From an uncultured Ruminococcus sp. (lineage in GTDB: Bacteria > Bacillota > Clostridia > Oscillospirales > Ruminococcaceae), in NCBI GenBank assembly GCA_934435205.1, contig CAKSAK010000010.1, positions 1 to 49,976 on the forward strand: a stretch of 49,976 nt of DNA, given 5' to 3'. The position numbers and the translations under genes were made by a program. The notes beneath the pieces are model-generated. The model had not been told where the DNA came from, did no database searches, and saw only the letters and a program-made list of their open reading frames with translations. Shown here one piece after another: positions 27,070 to 35,380 of the stretch. Each line of letters starts with the position of its first letter. Positions within the stretch are counted from its first letter, which is position 1.

Positions 27070-27172
27070 CCAGGGGCACGCCCCTGGTCAGGGTCAAGGG
27101 GTGAAACCCCTTGTGGGTACAGGGCAAAGCCCTGTCGGAGTTTGAGGCAGAGCCTCATTCGGCGACAGCCGA
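27070..27172. repeat. Row of five consecutive short hairpins
   Basis: Perfect arms in order: CCAGGGGC/GCCCCTGG (27070-27087), CAAGGGGT/ACCCCTTG (27095-27113), ACAGGGC/GCCCTGT (27119-27135), TGAGGC/GCCTCA (27143-27157), TCGGC/GCCGA (27159-27172). The first four start every 24-25 bases. Arm sequences differ, so this is not a simple tandem repeat. No coding frame explains it. Confidence 0.75.
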
Positions 27173-27332
27173 CCAAGCGGTGCAGACAAGAAAAAGAAGA
27201 ATTGCAAAGTTGTGACATAAACAAAGCGGTGTCGGAGAACAAAACTCTGCACCGCTTATACTATCTAATTCCGCAAAGCACCCCCGCAAAGAGCGCAGCG
27301 ATTTTGCGGCATAGCAAACCATAGCACCAAAA

Positions 27333-27527
27333 TGTAGGGGACGGCGCCCCCGACGTCCCGTTTTGGAGAGTGACAAAGTTTGATTTTAACACAATGTTGT
27401 TTAGACGTGCCGTGTTCGGAAATGTTGCGCCGTGCGGTATTTTGAAACATTGTTCCAAATGTTGTGCGGATAACACAAGGTTTTACGTGCAAACAGGCAC
27501 GGGACGTCGAGGGCGCCGTCCCCTACA
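27333..27527. repeat. Inverted pair of palindromic modules (GGGACG type)
   Basis: TGTAGGGGACGGCGCC to CGACGTCCC (27333-27360) and its inverted copy GGGACGTCGA to CCGTCCCCTACA (27501-27527) flank 140 bases of unrelated DNA. The arms differ by a few bases. Confidence 0.7.
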
Positions 27528-27641
27528 CATTTCAAAAAGCGGCGCAAAAGTGTTTTATACCACAATGTACGGCGTAAGATGCCCGTCACGGCGAGTGACC
27601 GAACATCGTTCGCCCGTTGGCTTCACAACCTTGTATCAGAA

Positions 27642-27678
27642 AACAAAAAAAAGCGAACGCACCACCCAGTGCGTCCGC
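27642..27678 (-). terminator. Terminator of the ppa transcript
   Basis: Arms GCGGACGCAC/GTGCGTTCGC with a 6-base loop are followed on the minus strand by eight T. It lies 15 bases past the ppa stop. Confidence 0.9.
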
Positions 27679-27692
27679 CAAGCCTCAGTTAT

Positions 27693-28223
27693 TTACTTAC
27701 AAAAATTCTCAATGTATCTGTCGATACACTGTGCCACGATCTCAGTAGCGTGTTCACGGTCCTTAACATCATCGACCACAGTGTCCTTGTGTTCAAGTGC
27801 CTTGTATACTGAGAAGAAATGACACATCTCATCAAAAATGTGCTTAGGCAGCTCTGAAATGTCCTTATATATGTTGTATGTAGGATCATTGAGCGGAATG
27901 CAGATTATCTTCTCGTCAGCCGCACCATTGTCAAGCATGGAGATAACGCCTATAGGATAACAGTCGACCAAAGACAAAGGCGCAAGCGTTTCCGAGCAAA
28001 GCACAAGTACGTCCAATGGGTCGCCGTCCTCTGCATACGTCCTAGGGATAAAACCATAGTTTGCAGGATAGTGGGTCGATGTGTAAAGTATCCTGTCCAT
28101 TCTCAGAAGACCCGTGGTCTTGTCAAGCTCGTATTTTACCTTTGAGCCTTTCGGTATCTCTATTACCGCCGTAAACTTTTCCTTTGTTATCACCTTTGGT
28201 GAAATATCGTGCCAGATGTTCAT
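27693..28223 (-). CDS. ppa: Inorganic pyrophosphatase, family I
   Basis: This soluble enzyme hydrolyses pyrophosphate to two phosphates, pulling biosynthetic reactions forward. The N-terminal IEIPKGSKVKYELDK and YPANYGFIPRTYAEDGDPLD-VLVL carry the metal-binding Asp residues (the signature is near residue 65). DYxxI-type sequence continues as KIICIPLNDPTYNIYKDI. Two ATGs are possible; AGGAGG fits the one at 28223 (seven-base spacing) better than 28229. Length 176 aa is typical. It follows the unknown 187-aa gene by 19 bases. Confidence 0.95.
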   Translation of the reverse strand: MNIWHDISPKVITKEKFTAVIEIPKGSKVKYELDKTTGLLRMDRILYTSTHYPANYGFIPRTYAEDGDPLDVLVLCSETLAPLSLVDCYPIGVISMLDNGAADEKIICIPLNDPTYNIYKDISELPKHIFDEMCHFFSVYKALEHKDTVVDDVKDREHATEIVAQCIDRYIENFCK

Positions 28224-28242
28224 GTTCATTCCTCCTGTATTT

Positions 28243-28806
28243 TTATTCAGCTTCGTACATACCCTCAGACTTTAGATTTTCAGGTATGTCAAAAACCGTT
28301 TCACCGTCCGCCTCAACGCATGAGATACAGCCGGCGTTGTCCTCGTTTATCAAGTCCCACAGCGTTACGACTTCATCTTCACCCACAACGTCTATCCCAA
28401 GCCTGTCAAAAAGCTTTTCAAGCTTCTTTGGATTGCGTGAGTATATCTGAAATTCCTGATAGTCTGTGAAATATATCTCCTCGTCATTCTTGTGCGAGCC
28501 AAACCCAAACCTTGATACTCCGTCATTTACAAGCACAGTGCCATAACGCTTCATTATGGCAAGGGCGACCTCTTTCGTGCAGTTGTCAAGATAATAGGTC
28601 TTGTAGCCCTCCCTCTCGCTGTCAGGAAGCTCCAGAAAGAAGAATATAGGCTCAGCGAGCTTCTCTATCACACCGCAGGCGACCTTCGCCATGATGTCAC
28701 AACTCAGCACGCCCCTTATATTATCCCCCTGAATGTGGCAGCAAGACCGCAGCTTTTCCGCTCCGCCCACAGATACGCCCTGACAGAGGGTGAAATTATT
28801 CTCCAT
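28243..28806 (-). CDS. Unknown 187-aa protein upstream of ppa
   Basis: I do not recognise the family. The protein looks soluble and mixed alpha/beta, with no signal or membrane segment. It has five cysteines without a clear metal-binding spacing, an acidic C-terminus, and a segment FFLELPDSEREGYKTYYLDN. The frame has a clear SD (GGAGG) and a strong promoter and it leads into ppa with a 19-base gap, so it is a real gene co-transcribed with ppa. Confidence 0.75.
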   Translation of the reverse strand: MENNFTLCQGVSVGGAEKLRSCCHIQGDNIRGVLSCDIMAKVACGVIEKLAEPIFFFLELPDSEREGYKTYYLDNCTKEVALAIMKRYGTVLVNDGVSRFGFGSHKNDEEIYFTDYQEFQIYSRNPKKLEKLFDRLGIDVVGEDEVVTLWDLINEDNAGCISCVEADGETVFDIPENLKSEGMYEAE

Positions 28807-28838
28807 AATATCCTCCGTAAAATAGTTTTATTACCAAT

Positions 28839-28867
28839 AGTATAAACCATTTTCGCAGATATTTCAA
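28839..28867 (-). promoter_or_regulatory. Promoter of the unknown gene and ppa
   Basis: On the minus strand, TTGAAA (28867-28862), 17 bases and TATACT (28844-28839) lie about 33 bases upstream of the ATG. Confidence 0.7.
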
Positions 28868-28889
28868 GTATAACCTATGAATTTACCTA

Positions 28890-28928
28890 AAAAGTTTACG
28901 GCAGTACAGCCTTTCAGCCGTACCGCCG
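28890..28928 (-). terminator. Terminator after the acyl carrier protein gene
   Basis: An 11-base stem with two G-U pairs (28899-28909 with 28918-28928) is followed on the minus strand by AAACTTTTT. It closes the FkbH-ACP transcript. Confidence 0.75.
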
Positions 28929-28989
28929 CCAGAAATCACAAAATTCATAAAAAGAACAGCGTTCTCCCGCATATGTCGCAAACAGCCTA

Positions 28990-29235
28990 TTACTTGCCTC
29001 TCTGCTCGATAATGCCGATCATCTCGCCCACATCTTTCATGCCCGAAACCTCGCCCATTTTGAACCTCATCTTGAACTCGTCCTCCACCGCACCGATAAG
29101 AGTGATATGCTCGATAGAGTCCCAATCCTCGATATCATCAGCCGTGGTGTTCTCGTCCACCTCCAAAGTATCATCATCAAAAACGTCCCTGAAAACATCA
29201 TCAAGTCTCTCAATTATCTCGTCCTTGCTAAGCAT
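28990..29235 (-). CDS. Acyl carrier protein
   Basis: This 81-aa acidic helical carrier holds an acyl group on phosphopantetheine attached to Ser in EDWDSIEHITL (about residue 39). It overlaps the FkbH gene by 8 bases, the usual arrangement when FkbH loads a glyceryl or other short group on a dedicated carrier. The housekeeping fatty-acid ACP normally sits with fab genes and has the DSLD motif, so this looks like a pathway-specific ACP. A partner role with the MBOAT acyltransferase 6 kb away is inferred. Confidence 0.88.
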   Translation of the reverse strand: MLSKDEIIERLDDVFRDVFDDDTLEVDENTTADDIEDWDSIEHITLIGAVEDEFKMRFKMGEVSGMKDVGEMIGIIEQRGK

Positions 29236-31027
29236 AATGCTCCTCCTTTACCTTTATAACAGTATTTTTATCCTCATACCCCTCAACTAAAAGCCGCCAA
29301 GCCGTGTTGCCCTCTTCGTCCTGAGATATCTTCTCAAAACCGAAGCTTTCATACAGCCCTGCCACCATTTTATTTTTCGCCGTAGGGTAATAATGCCCGT
29401 ATATCTCCCTTATTCCACGCTTTTTCGCCTGCGCCACCAGACTGTCCAGCATACAAAGCTCCATATCTCTTTTCAGCACACGGCATGACATCAGCCAAAG
29501 CTCGATATCAAGCCTGCCCTTGTCCTCGCTGTCTATCTTTCCGATAGTCACCGCCACAACGCCGTTGTCGCCGAATTTGTCATAAAGCTTTCCATAAAGC
29601 CTTATGTACTCGTCAGAGTTATAGACCGCCTCCATTTGCTCCGCCGTGTATCTCTTTGTGGTAAGATTGAACTGATTGCTCTTGTTGGTGAGCTGAGTAA
29701 TCCTTTGCAGATAAAGCGGTGAAAAATCCCCTATCTCTGCCGTCATTTCAAGGCTCAGCAAATATTCATGATAATCCGCAAACCTGCTCTGCGCCTTTGC
29801 ACGCTGAGCGTTCGCCCTGTACATATCATTGCGCTTGAGATCGTCCTCCGACAGCGTAACAGTTTCAAAATATCCCGAGCGGTCAAGCACCCTTATGTAG
29901 TCCGTGACCTCCCCAATCTCAGGCACAGCCGTTCCTGCAAGCTGTCCCCTGACTATCTCCCTCTCCGCAGGGTTATCGTCCACAAAAACGAACGCCTCAG
30001 GAAGAATGTTAAGCTCCGCCGCCGTGTCAACGATATTTTTGTCCTTTGGAAGCCAGTTGGCTTTTATCGCCACAAAATCATCAGGCCTTAGCACGCCCTC
30101 AGGGTGGGAAAGCCCAGCCAAAGCGTTCTCTTCCTCGTTTTTGGAGCATACCGTCAAAAGCACGCCCAAGTCCTTGTGCGCCTTAACATACTGCTGAAAC
30201 TCAAAATAAGCCATTGCCTCAGCCGTTTCCTTGCCTATCTCCAGATTTTCCACACCGTCGTCACCAACGATGCCGCCCCAAAGAGTGTTGTCAAGGTCAA
30301 GAGCCAAAGCCTTTTTGTTCTTTCCAAAGATAGCCTTTATAATATTCGCCACCTGAAAAGCCAGCTCAGGTATAGCCTCGATATTTAGGGCATATTTGTA
30401 GAGATACCAATACTTCGGCTCGCTCCACTTTTCAAGCCCATACGCCGCTGACAGCCAGTTTATATCATTGAGATAAACCTCCGACCTCTGCGCTATCCTG
30501 TCATACAAAGCCGAATTGAGTCTTGTTACGAAGTTCACCTTTCCACGCCTGTCAGAAGCGTCCATGTTCCCCATAAGGCGGAAAAACGGAAGCTCAAAAT
30601 TGTTCTGTATCACAGGACAGCCGAAATGCTCTTTAACCCCGTCCCAAGCCTGAGAAAGCTTGTCAAGCTCAGCGTTCAAACCCTGCTCTATCTCCTCTTC
30701 CCTCGACCTAGGGGTAGGTGAAAAGCTGAGATTTCTAAGGCTCGTGTGTATATAAACTATATCAGGCTTAAAGCGGTCAAGCTCCTCATTTGAGAACACA
30801 GCGTCCTGCCAGAACTGCCCGTATTCCGATCGATAGAACTCACATTCAAAGCCCATGTCAAGCAAAAACAGTTCCAATACCGACACGATATCGTCCGTAG
30901 TCGAGCCACCCAGCACAGCCACCCTCTTTTTCAGCCGCACCGCTCCGTCCCCGAGAAGCTGCCTTTTCAGCGACCTTTTCTTTTTCATTATAAACCCATT
31001 GTCAAATGGATACTCCAACTCTTTCAT
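29228..31027 (-). CDS. FkbH-like HAD-family protein
   Basis: FkbH proteins of the HAD phosphatase superfamily dephosphorylate an activated glycerate and load it on an ACP. The N-terminal 220 residues have an SGNH-like look (VAVLGGSTTDD near residue 37). The HAD core has ALDLDNTLWGGIVGDDG (about 241-257) with both catalytic Asp, then AIKANWLPKDKNI and FVDDNPAERE (about 350). The last 160 residues resemble a GNAT acetyltransferase fold (AQAKKRGIREIYGHYYPTAKN). Length 599 aa. It is followed by an ACP with overlap. The actual acyl unit is not known. Confidence 0.87.
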   Translation of the reverse strand: MKELEYPFDNGFIMKKKRSLKRQLLGDGAVRLKKRVAVLGGSTTDDIVSVLELFLLDMGFECEFYRSEYGQFWQDAVFSNEELDRFKPDIVYIHTSLRNLSFSPTPRSREEEIEQGLNAELDKLSQAWDGVKEHFGCPVIQNNFELPFFRLMGNMDASDRRGKVNFVTRLNSALYDRIAQRSEVYLNDINWLSAAYGLEKWSEPKYWYLYKYALNIEAIPELAFQVANIIKAIFGKNKKALALDLDNTLWGGIVGDDGVENLEIGKETAEAMAYFEFQQYVKAHKDLGVLLTVCSKNEEENALAGLSHPEGVLRPDDFVAIKANWLPKDKNIVDTAAELNILPEAFVFVDDNPAEREIVRGQLAGTAVPEIGEVTDYIRVLDRSGYFETVTLSEDDLKRNDMYRANAQRAKAQSRFADYHEYLLSLEMTAEIGDFSPLYLQRITQLTNKSNQFNLTTKRYTAEQMEAVYNSDEYIRLYGKLYDKFGDNGVVAVTIGKIDSEDKGRLDIELWLMSCRVLKRDMELCMLDSLVAQAKKRGIREIYGHYYPTAKNKMVAGLYESFGFEKISQDEEGNTAWRLLVEGYEDKNTVIKVKEEHYA

Positions 31028-31072
31028 TCTTTTTTACCTTCTCTTAAATAACTCTCAGCCCCTATGAGCCTG

Positions 31073-31678
31073 TCACTTCTTCCTGCTGTACCTAAAATCG
31101 CAGTATGGCGCACCCTCAGCAATAGTCCCCGTCCTAACGAGTTTCATGTTCATCATGTCCGCCAGCACAAAGTCCATTTTGCATATGTAAGCCGCCAGCT
31201 CAGGACACCCCTCGTCCTTGCAAAGCTTGCACGCCCCACATTCGTGATAATCATACCCAAGGTCATATTCACCATTTGCAGGCAGAATATCCACCACCCA
31301 ATCGTTCTCATATAACCTCTTGTGGCTGTCCTCCGACCATTTCAAACGCCCGGGCATCTTCTTAGGGTCAAGATAACTGTCCACATCACCCATGACCTTG
31401 TGAAAAAGCTTTGAAGCGCAAAGTCCGTCACGGAATATCTCATAATTCTCCTGCGCAGACTTTCCTGTGCTTCTGTTCATGGCAATGTAATAGCTCGCCA
31501 TAATGTACGAGCTCAGAAGCTTTGACTTACCAATATCTTTCGCCCTAGCAATTATCTTCCCGTGCTCTACCTCTATCTTTTTAGCCACATCTTTCGAGAA
31601 ACCTCTCCGTTTAAGCTCCGCCTTTACCACGCTATGATAAAAGTGATATATCATCTTCACGCCAAACGTATCTTCCAT
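31073..31678 (-). CDS. ATC hydrolase-like protein (L-2-amino-thiazoline-4-carboxylate hydrolase family)
   Basis: The 201-aa protein ends in ECGACKLCKDEGCPELAAYI-C, then KMDFVLADMMNMKLVRTGTIAEGAPYCDFRY, the pattern of the family named after 2-aminothiazoline-4-carboxylate hydrolase. Most members are uncharacterised and the true substrate is unknown; the conserved Cys cluster and the CDFRY end are the main marks. No membrane segment is seen. It lies 45 bases upstream of the FkbH gene on the same strand, so it may belong to that pathway. Confidence 0.78.
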   Translation of the reverse strand: MEDTFGVKMIYHFYHSVVKAELKRRGFSKDVAKKIEVEHGKIIARAKDIGKSKLLSSYIMASYYIAMNRSTGKSAQENYEIFRDGLCASKLFHKVMGDVDSYLDPKKMPGRLKWSEDSHKRLYENDWVVDILPANGEYDLGYDYHECGACKLCKDEGCPELAAYICKMDFVLADMMNMKLVRTGTIAEGAPYCDFRYSRKK

Positions 31679-31713
31679 AATTTCACCTTTCTATCTTTTA
31701 AACAACGCCAAAA

Positions 31714-31878
31714 CTATTCTCGATTATCCATATTGTAAATAACGCAGGCAAACCCTGCTATCACCGCAAACAGTATCGCACCGCCCATTTCCTCCTGCAA
31801 TGCCGCCCCGACAAAATAGCCAGCCATAGCCGCAAAAAACATGATAACAACAGCCGCCACCGTCCTAAATTTTTTCAT
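31714..31878 (-). CDS. Small membrane protein, 54 aa, unknown
   Basis: Two hydrophobic segments (VAAVVIMFFAAMAGYFVGAAL and GAILFAVIAGFACVIY) with a short acidic end NMDNRE make this a two-span membrane peptide of unknown role. The frame is open to 31902, but GGAGG lies nine bases before the ATG at 31878. It stands 35 bases before the ATC hydrolase-like gene. Confidence 0.65.
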   Translation of the reverse strand: MKKFRTVAAVVIMFFAAMAGYFVGAALQEEMGGAILFAVIAGFACVIYNMDNRE

Positions 31879-31957
31879 AACGCTCAACCTCCAGCCTATC
31901 ACATATTATCCAAAGCCATACGGCAAACCTCGTCCGTTAGCTTCACCTTACCCAAAC

Positions 31958-32263
31958 CTACAGCACACAAACCACAAACCAGTACACATAAGGCACCAGC
32001 GTCATAATGATATCATAAACCGCAAAGATCTTTCCCGACAGAGCATGACCATTCGCCGTACCCTTTTTCCAAACCAACAAACTGTACAGCACGCTCACCG
32101 CAATATGTATCAAACCACAAGCAAAAATTATCCAGTGAAAAACATCGTCCTGAAACTTCCCCTCACTGCCTGTCAGCTCAAAGCTAATGATTATCACCCA
32201 GCCCAAAAGGTCATTTCCCAGACCACTGATAACATGAGCCGCTATAGCCAAAAATTTCTTCAT
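31958..32263 (-). CDS. Small membrane protein, 101 aa, unknown
   Basis: Three to four hydrophobic segments fill the protein (LLGWVIIISFEL, WIIFACGLIHIAVSVLYSLLV, AVYDIIMTLVPYVYWFVVCVL). No family is recognised. The frame is open to 32410, but GGGGGT fits the ATG at 32263, and the N-terminal extension would be charged and unlike the rest. It is the first gene of the run leading to FkbH and the ACP. Confidence 0.65.
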   Translation of the reverse strand: MKKFLAIAAHVISGLGNDLLGWVIIISFELTGSEGKFQDDVFHWIIFACGLIHIAVSVLYSLLVWKKGTANGHALSGKIFAVYDIIMTLVPYVYWFVVCVL

Positions 32264-32453
32264 AAGCATACCCCCTATGCCAAAAGCATCTATTTTTTTA
32301 TTTTCTGATAACTCACATTTTATCATCACCCTGCACAAATTCCTCCCCACAAATTTGTGCAAACAAATGATTTTATATTTAATTTGGCAACATTTCTGCA
32401 ATTGTTGCATTTTTTATGCAACAAAGCACCCCTTTTTCGTGTATAAGTAGAAA

Positions 32454-32610
32454 GCGTTTTGATACTTGCGGGCACGTACAAGCCCTGCGACTTAGTGAAA
32501 CCGAGGTGCGTTTCTGGAACAGGCTGTAGAGTACTTGTGTCAAAGCGTGGGTGTGCATTGCGGTATTTTGTGTATACGCAACCAAGGGCATAATACCCAA
32601 TGTCACACCC
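32454..32610 (+). ncRNA. Candidate structured RNA with two adjoining stem domains
   Basis: Domain 1 is closed by a 12-base stem (32454-32465 with 32537-32548) and encloses a GCGGGC/GCCCTGC hairpin. Domain 2 starts at the very next base. It pairs GGGTGTG-CATTG-GGTATT (32549-32567) with AATACC-CAATG-CACACCC (32592-32610), with one unpaired base on each side, and holds an inner hairpin TTGTG-TATA-CGCAA. Several pairs are G-U only if the plus strand is transcribed. A weak -10 (TATAAG, 32442-32447) precedes it. No known class was recognised. Confidence 0.55.
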
Positions 32611-33104
32611 CGAATGTAACTTGAAAATTGAATATAAAAACGGCTAAAACACGAAACCTATGGCAACGCATTTGTAGGGGCGAACAGCGTTCGCCCGTCG
32701 AAGAAACAAGTCCACGATTACAACCATTGTAGGACAGAACAAAAAACTATCCTATCACGCTTGTAGGGGCTTGGCGAAATTTCTGTTCGCAAGCTCACAG
32801 AAATGCGACAGCCCGCTCGAAGGAGCGAAGTTTGAATTTACCATAAAGTCATGCAGATGTACAAAGACGTGCGAGGGGGTCGGGACGTCGAGGGCGCCGT
32901 CCCCTACAATGTTGAATTTACAACAAATTCTAAACACGGGCGACCCAAGGTCGCCCCTACAAATATTTGGGCAAGTCCTACCACCGCAAAATCGCTTCGC
33001 TCGGTGCTTTATTTTACTTTATGCTTGTAATTAACTCTGGTCAGCTATGCTCATTCCTCATTCCTCATTCCTCATTCATCATTCCTCACTCCTCACTTAA
33101 ACTG
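32611..33104. other. Gene-free stretch with repeat modules
   Basis: No convincing reading frame is present. It holds four palindromic modules (listed separately) and the AATGAGG-type tract at 33052-33098 on the opposite strand, just past the end of the DHHW gene. No strong terminator for that gene was found. Confidence 0.6.
32673..32961. repeat. Cluster of four palindromic modules of the CCCCTACA family
   Basis: Modules: TGTAGGGGCGAAC-AGC-GTTCGCCCG (32673-32697); TGTAGGGGCTTGGCG to GCGACAGCCC (32762-32814); GGGACGTCGA to CCGTCCCCTACA (32882-32908); GGGCGACC-CAA-GGTCGCCCC then TACA (32938-32961). The two left ones point one way and the two right ones the other. All four core types of the family occur here together. 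Confidence 0.75.
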
Positions 33105-35366
33105 CTACTGTATCCTAATATTATTCAAACAATCCACCTTGCTAGGCGTTGAACAGCTCGTCAACGATATTGCAAACAGAAGGTCCGTACAACCCACTTC
33201 TTTACAAAAATCAATAGCGTTTATATCAAAATATCTGAAATCACACACATAGATCTTTGAGAAACCATGGGTGAAAAATGGTATCAGAGCATTTCCAAAG
33301 CTGTCCTTGAACACAACAAGCACTCTGCCATTGTCCACGCCCGTATCTATCTCAGCTATCTCCTGATCCACGTTGAGTATCGCAGAATAGCAGTTCACGC
33401 CCTCTGCATAGTCAAAAAACAGCGTAGACTCCACAGGGTTTTTAAACTCCGTATCATAATACTTTACCGTCAGATCATCATTATTGTCAGGCTTATAGTA
33501 AATGAACTTGTCAGGATATTTCTGAAGCTCACTGTTATAGTTGCTGTAAGCATACATCGTTCCCACAAAGCCGTCTATCTCCCATTTATCGTAGGTGTCA
33601 AGGCTAGGAAAATCTATTCCCGACTGATCAGCAAAAATCTGCGCCGCATAATATGCTCCCAAAGGCTGCCAGTGGTGATCAGTTCTTGAGTAGATATATT
33701 CCTTTGTATGCTCAGCAAGAGCGTCATAAACATCGGTATTGATTATTCCGTTAAGACCTGCGGCAATGTTGTCTATATTGTCTTTCTGATCTGAAACAGC
33801 GTCCTTGAGATTGTTCGGCATATAATAAGCCGCCGAAGTCGGGATAGACATATTGTATACATTCACGCTGTCCCCAAGGTCAGCTTTCCACTTATTTATG
33901 GTGTTCGCATACTTGTCGCCGTTCTCGAACGTGCCATAGTATGCACCCATTGCACGGACGTTTTTGCCCTTGCCTGATACGATAACATCGCCCTCCCACT
34001 GACCGTCGTCAAGATTGTCAGGCACATCAACTACCTTTTCGCTTTCCGTTGATTTTTTCGTAGTTGTGCTTGTGTCAGTGGTCTTTGTATCCGCAGTGGT
34101 GGTGGTCCTCGAACCCGTAAAAGCTGTTACAGTTGTTGTTTTTGCGATCTTATCCTGATCCAGCTCTTCTTTTTTCACTGTCTTGAAATCGCCTGTTATA
34201 ACAGTATCATTAAGCTTTATTCCAAGCATATTAGTGAAATCAGAGCAGAAAGATTTAAGCTTTTCTCTGTTTGGAACAGTGTCAGTGAAATATTCAGTTA
34301 TTCCGCTTGTAAAGTCGCCGTCAAAATATGATGACAGCGAAAATTTCGGAAAAGTCGCAAGGTTTCTGTTTTCTGACTGGATAAAACCGCTTTCACGCTT
34401 CATCACAAGCAGTGCCACAAACACGCCGAAAACAATAAGCAGGCAGACAACAGAGTTTATAACATTAAATTCCAGCTCGTGTATATTGTTTTTCTTAGCC
34501 TTTTCACGTTCCTCACGACGTTTTTTTGCCTTTTCGATGCCTTTTCTGTAAGCTTCCTCTGCCTTAGCGTCGCTTTCTTCTTTTTCCACAGGCTGAGGCT
34601 TCGGCTCAGATCTAGGCTCAGCCTTTTTTTCAGCTTCCCTGACAGGCTTCTGCTCTTTCTGAACAGGCACTCTGACATTTATAGTCGCCTCTACCCTGCT
34701 TGGCTTCTGAGCATTCTCAGGCTTTTTCTCAGGGCTTCTCTTGTCGATTATCTCGACCCTTTTTCCTGCGATAACAGGACCTTTATCCTGTGCCGCTGCG
34801 TCATATTCCCTATAATAGCTATCAGGAATTTTCAGCACGAAATTTTTCTTGTTAGGCAGTTTTTTCACAGTTCCGTCTGCCGAAACTGCCACAGATATCT
34901 CTTTTTTAGTGCCGTTTATGTGATTTTTCTCTTTGGAAAATGGGATAATGACCTCATTATCGGAAGCCTTTTCCTCAGCATTTTTACTCTGACCATTCTG
35001 AACAGGCTTAGATTTTTCAACTTTTTCGGCTTTTTTCTCCGAAGTTTTCGGGGCTTCTTTTTTATCGTCATCATCAGTATTTAGCCACACGCTTTTCTTT
35101 GGCTTCAAAACAGGCTCGTCCGTCCAAATGCTGTGGCTGAGAGCCTTGTTTTTTCTGACTATCTTTTCCACTATCTCGTCATGTACAGTGGAGCTTTCCT
35201 CTGCTTCGTCAACTTTTGCCCTGCTGACAGCTTCGGGCTTTTTCTTTACCTCGCCTATAGGCTTTCCACCGAAAGTAACGCTGTCAAGATACTCTGTATA
35301 GGCTTCTGAAAGAGCCTTTGTATCAGGCAGTTTGAAGTCCTTTTCAAAATCTTTATTATTTGCCAT
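33105..35366 (-). CDS. DHHW/AlgX-like surface protein, partner of the MBOAT acyltransferase
   Basis: The 753-aa protein has a charged, low-complexity cytoplasmic part of about 295 residues (many Lys, Glu and Pro). One membrane segment follows (VINSVVCLLIVFGVFVALLV). The extracellular domain begins SENRNLATFPKFSLSSYFDG, has a Thr-rich spacer, and contains SRTDHHWQPLGAYYAA (about residue 561), the DHHW motif that gives the family its name and includes likely catalytic residues of an SGNH/AlgX-type fold. FKDSFGNALIPFF is also typical. Such proteins pair with MBOAT proteins in O-acetylating surface polymers. It lies 15 bases after the MBOAT gene. Confidence 0.85.
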   Translation of the reverse strand: MANNKDFEKDFKLPDTKALSEAYTEYLDSVTFGGKPIGEVKKKPEAVSRAKVDEAEESSTVHDEIVEKIVRKNKALSHSIWTDEPVLKPKKSVWLNTDDDDKKEAPKTSEKKAEKVEKSKPVQNGQSKNAEEKASDNEVIIPFSKEKNHINGTKKEISVAVSADGTVKKLPNKKNFVLKIPDSYYREYDAAAQDKGPVIAGKRVEIIDKRSPEKKPENAQKPSRVEATINVRVPVQKEQKPVREAEKKAEPRSEPKPQPVEKEESDAKAEEAYRKGIEKAKKRREEREKAKKNNIHELEFNVINSVVCLLIVFGVFVALLVMKRESGFIQSENRNLATFPKFSLSSYFDGDFTSGITEYFTDTVPNREKLKSFCSDFTNMLGIKLNDTVITGDFKTVKKEELDQDKIAKTTTVTAFTGSRTTTTADTKTTDTSTTTKKSTESEKVVDVPDNLDDGQWEGDVIVSGKGKNVRAMGAYYGTFENGDKYANTINKWKADLGDSVNVYNMSIPTSAAYYMPNNLKDAVSDQKDNIDNIAAGLNGIINTDVYDALAEHTKEYIYSRTDHHWQPLGAYYAAQIFADQSGIDFPSLDTYDKWEIDGFVGTMYAYSNYNSELQKYPDKFIYYKPDNNDDLTVKYYDTEFKNPVESTLFFDYAEGVNCYSAILNVDQEIAEIDTGVDNGRVLVVFKDSFGNALIPFFTHGFSKIYVCDFRYFDINAIDFCKEVGCTDLLFAISLTSCSTPSKVDCLNNIRIQ

Positions 35367-35380
35367 ACTCTTTCACCTGC

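Larger units (their letters stand above)
26640..27640. other. Gene-free kilobase rich in palindromes
   Basis: No reading frame here has a good SD and a protein-like composition. The stretch holds an AATGAGG-type direct-repeat tract (26972-27003), a row of five hairpins (27070-27172), a pair of palindromic modules (27333-27527) and a partial module near 27599-27617. 26640-26970 is plain AT-rich DNA. Confidence 0.6.

Noticed and set aside
26972..27527. CRISPR array
   Set aside because: The repeats here are short palindromes with unequal spacing and differing sequence; there are no constant repeats with unique spacers and no cas genes.
27370..27822. 150-codon plus-strand frame in the palindrome-rich gap
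   Set aside because: It runs through repeat modules and into the antisense of ppa; no SD and no recognisable protein.
32379..32606. 75-codon minus-strand frame at the structured RNA
   Set aside because: Cys/Thr/Arg-rich translation without an SD; the base pairing explains the sequence better.
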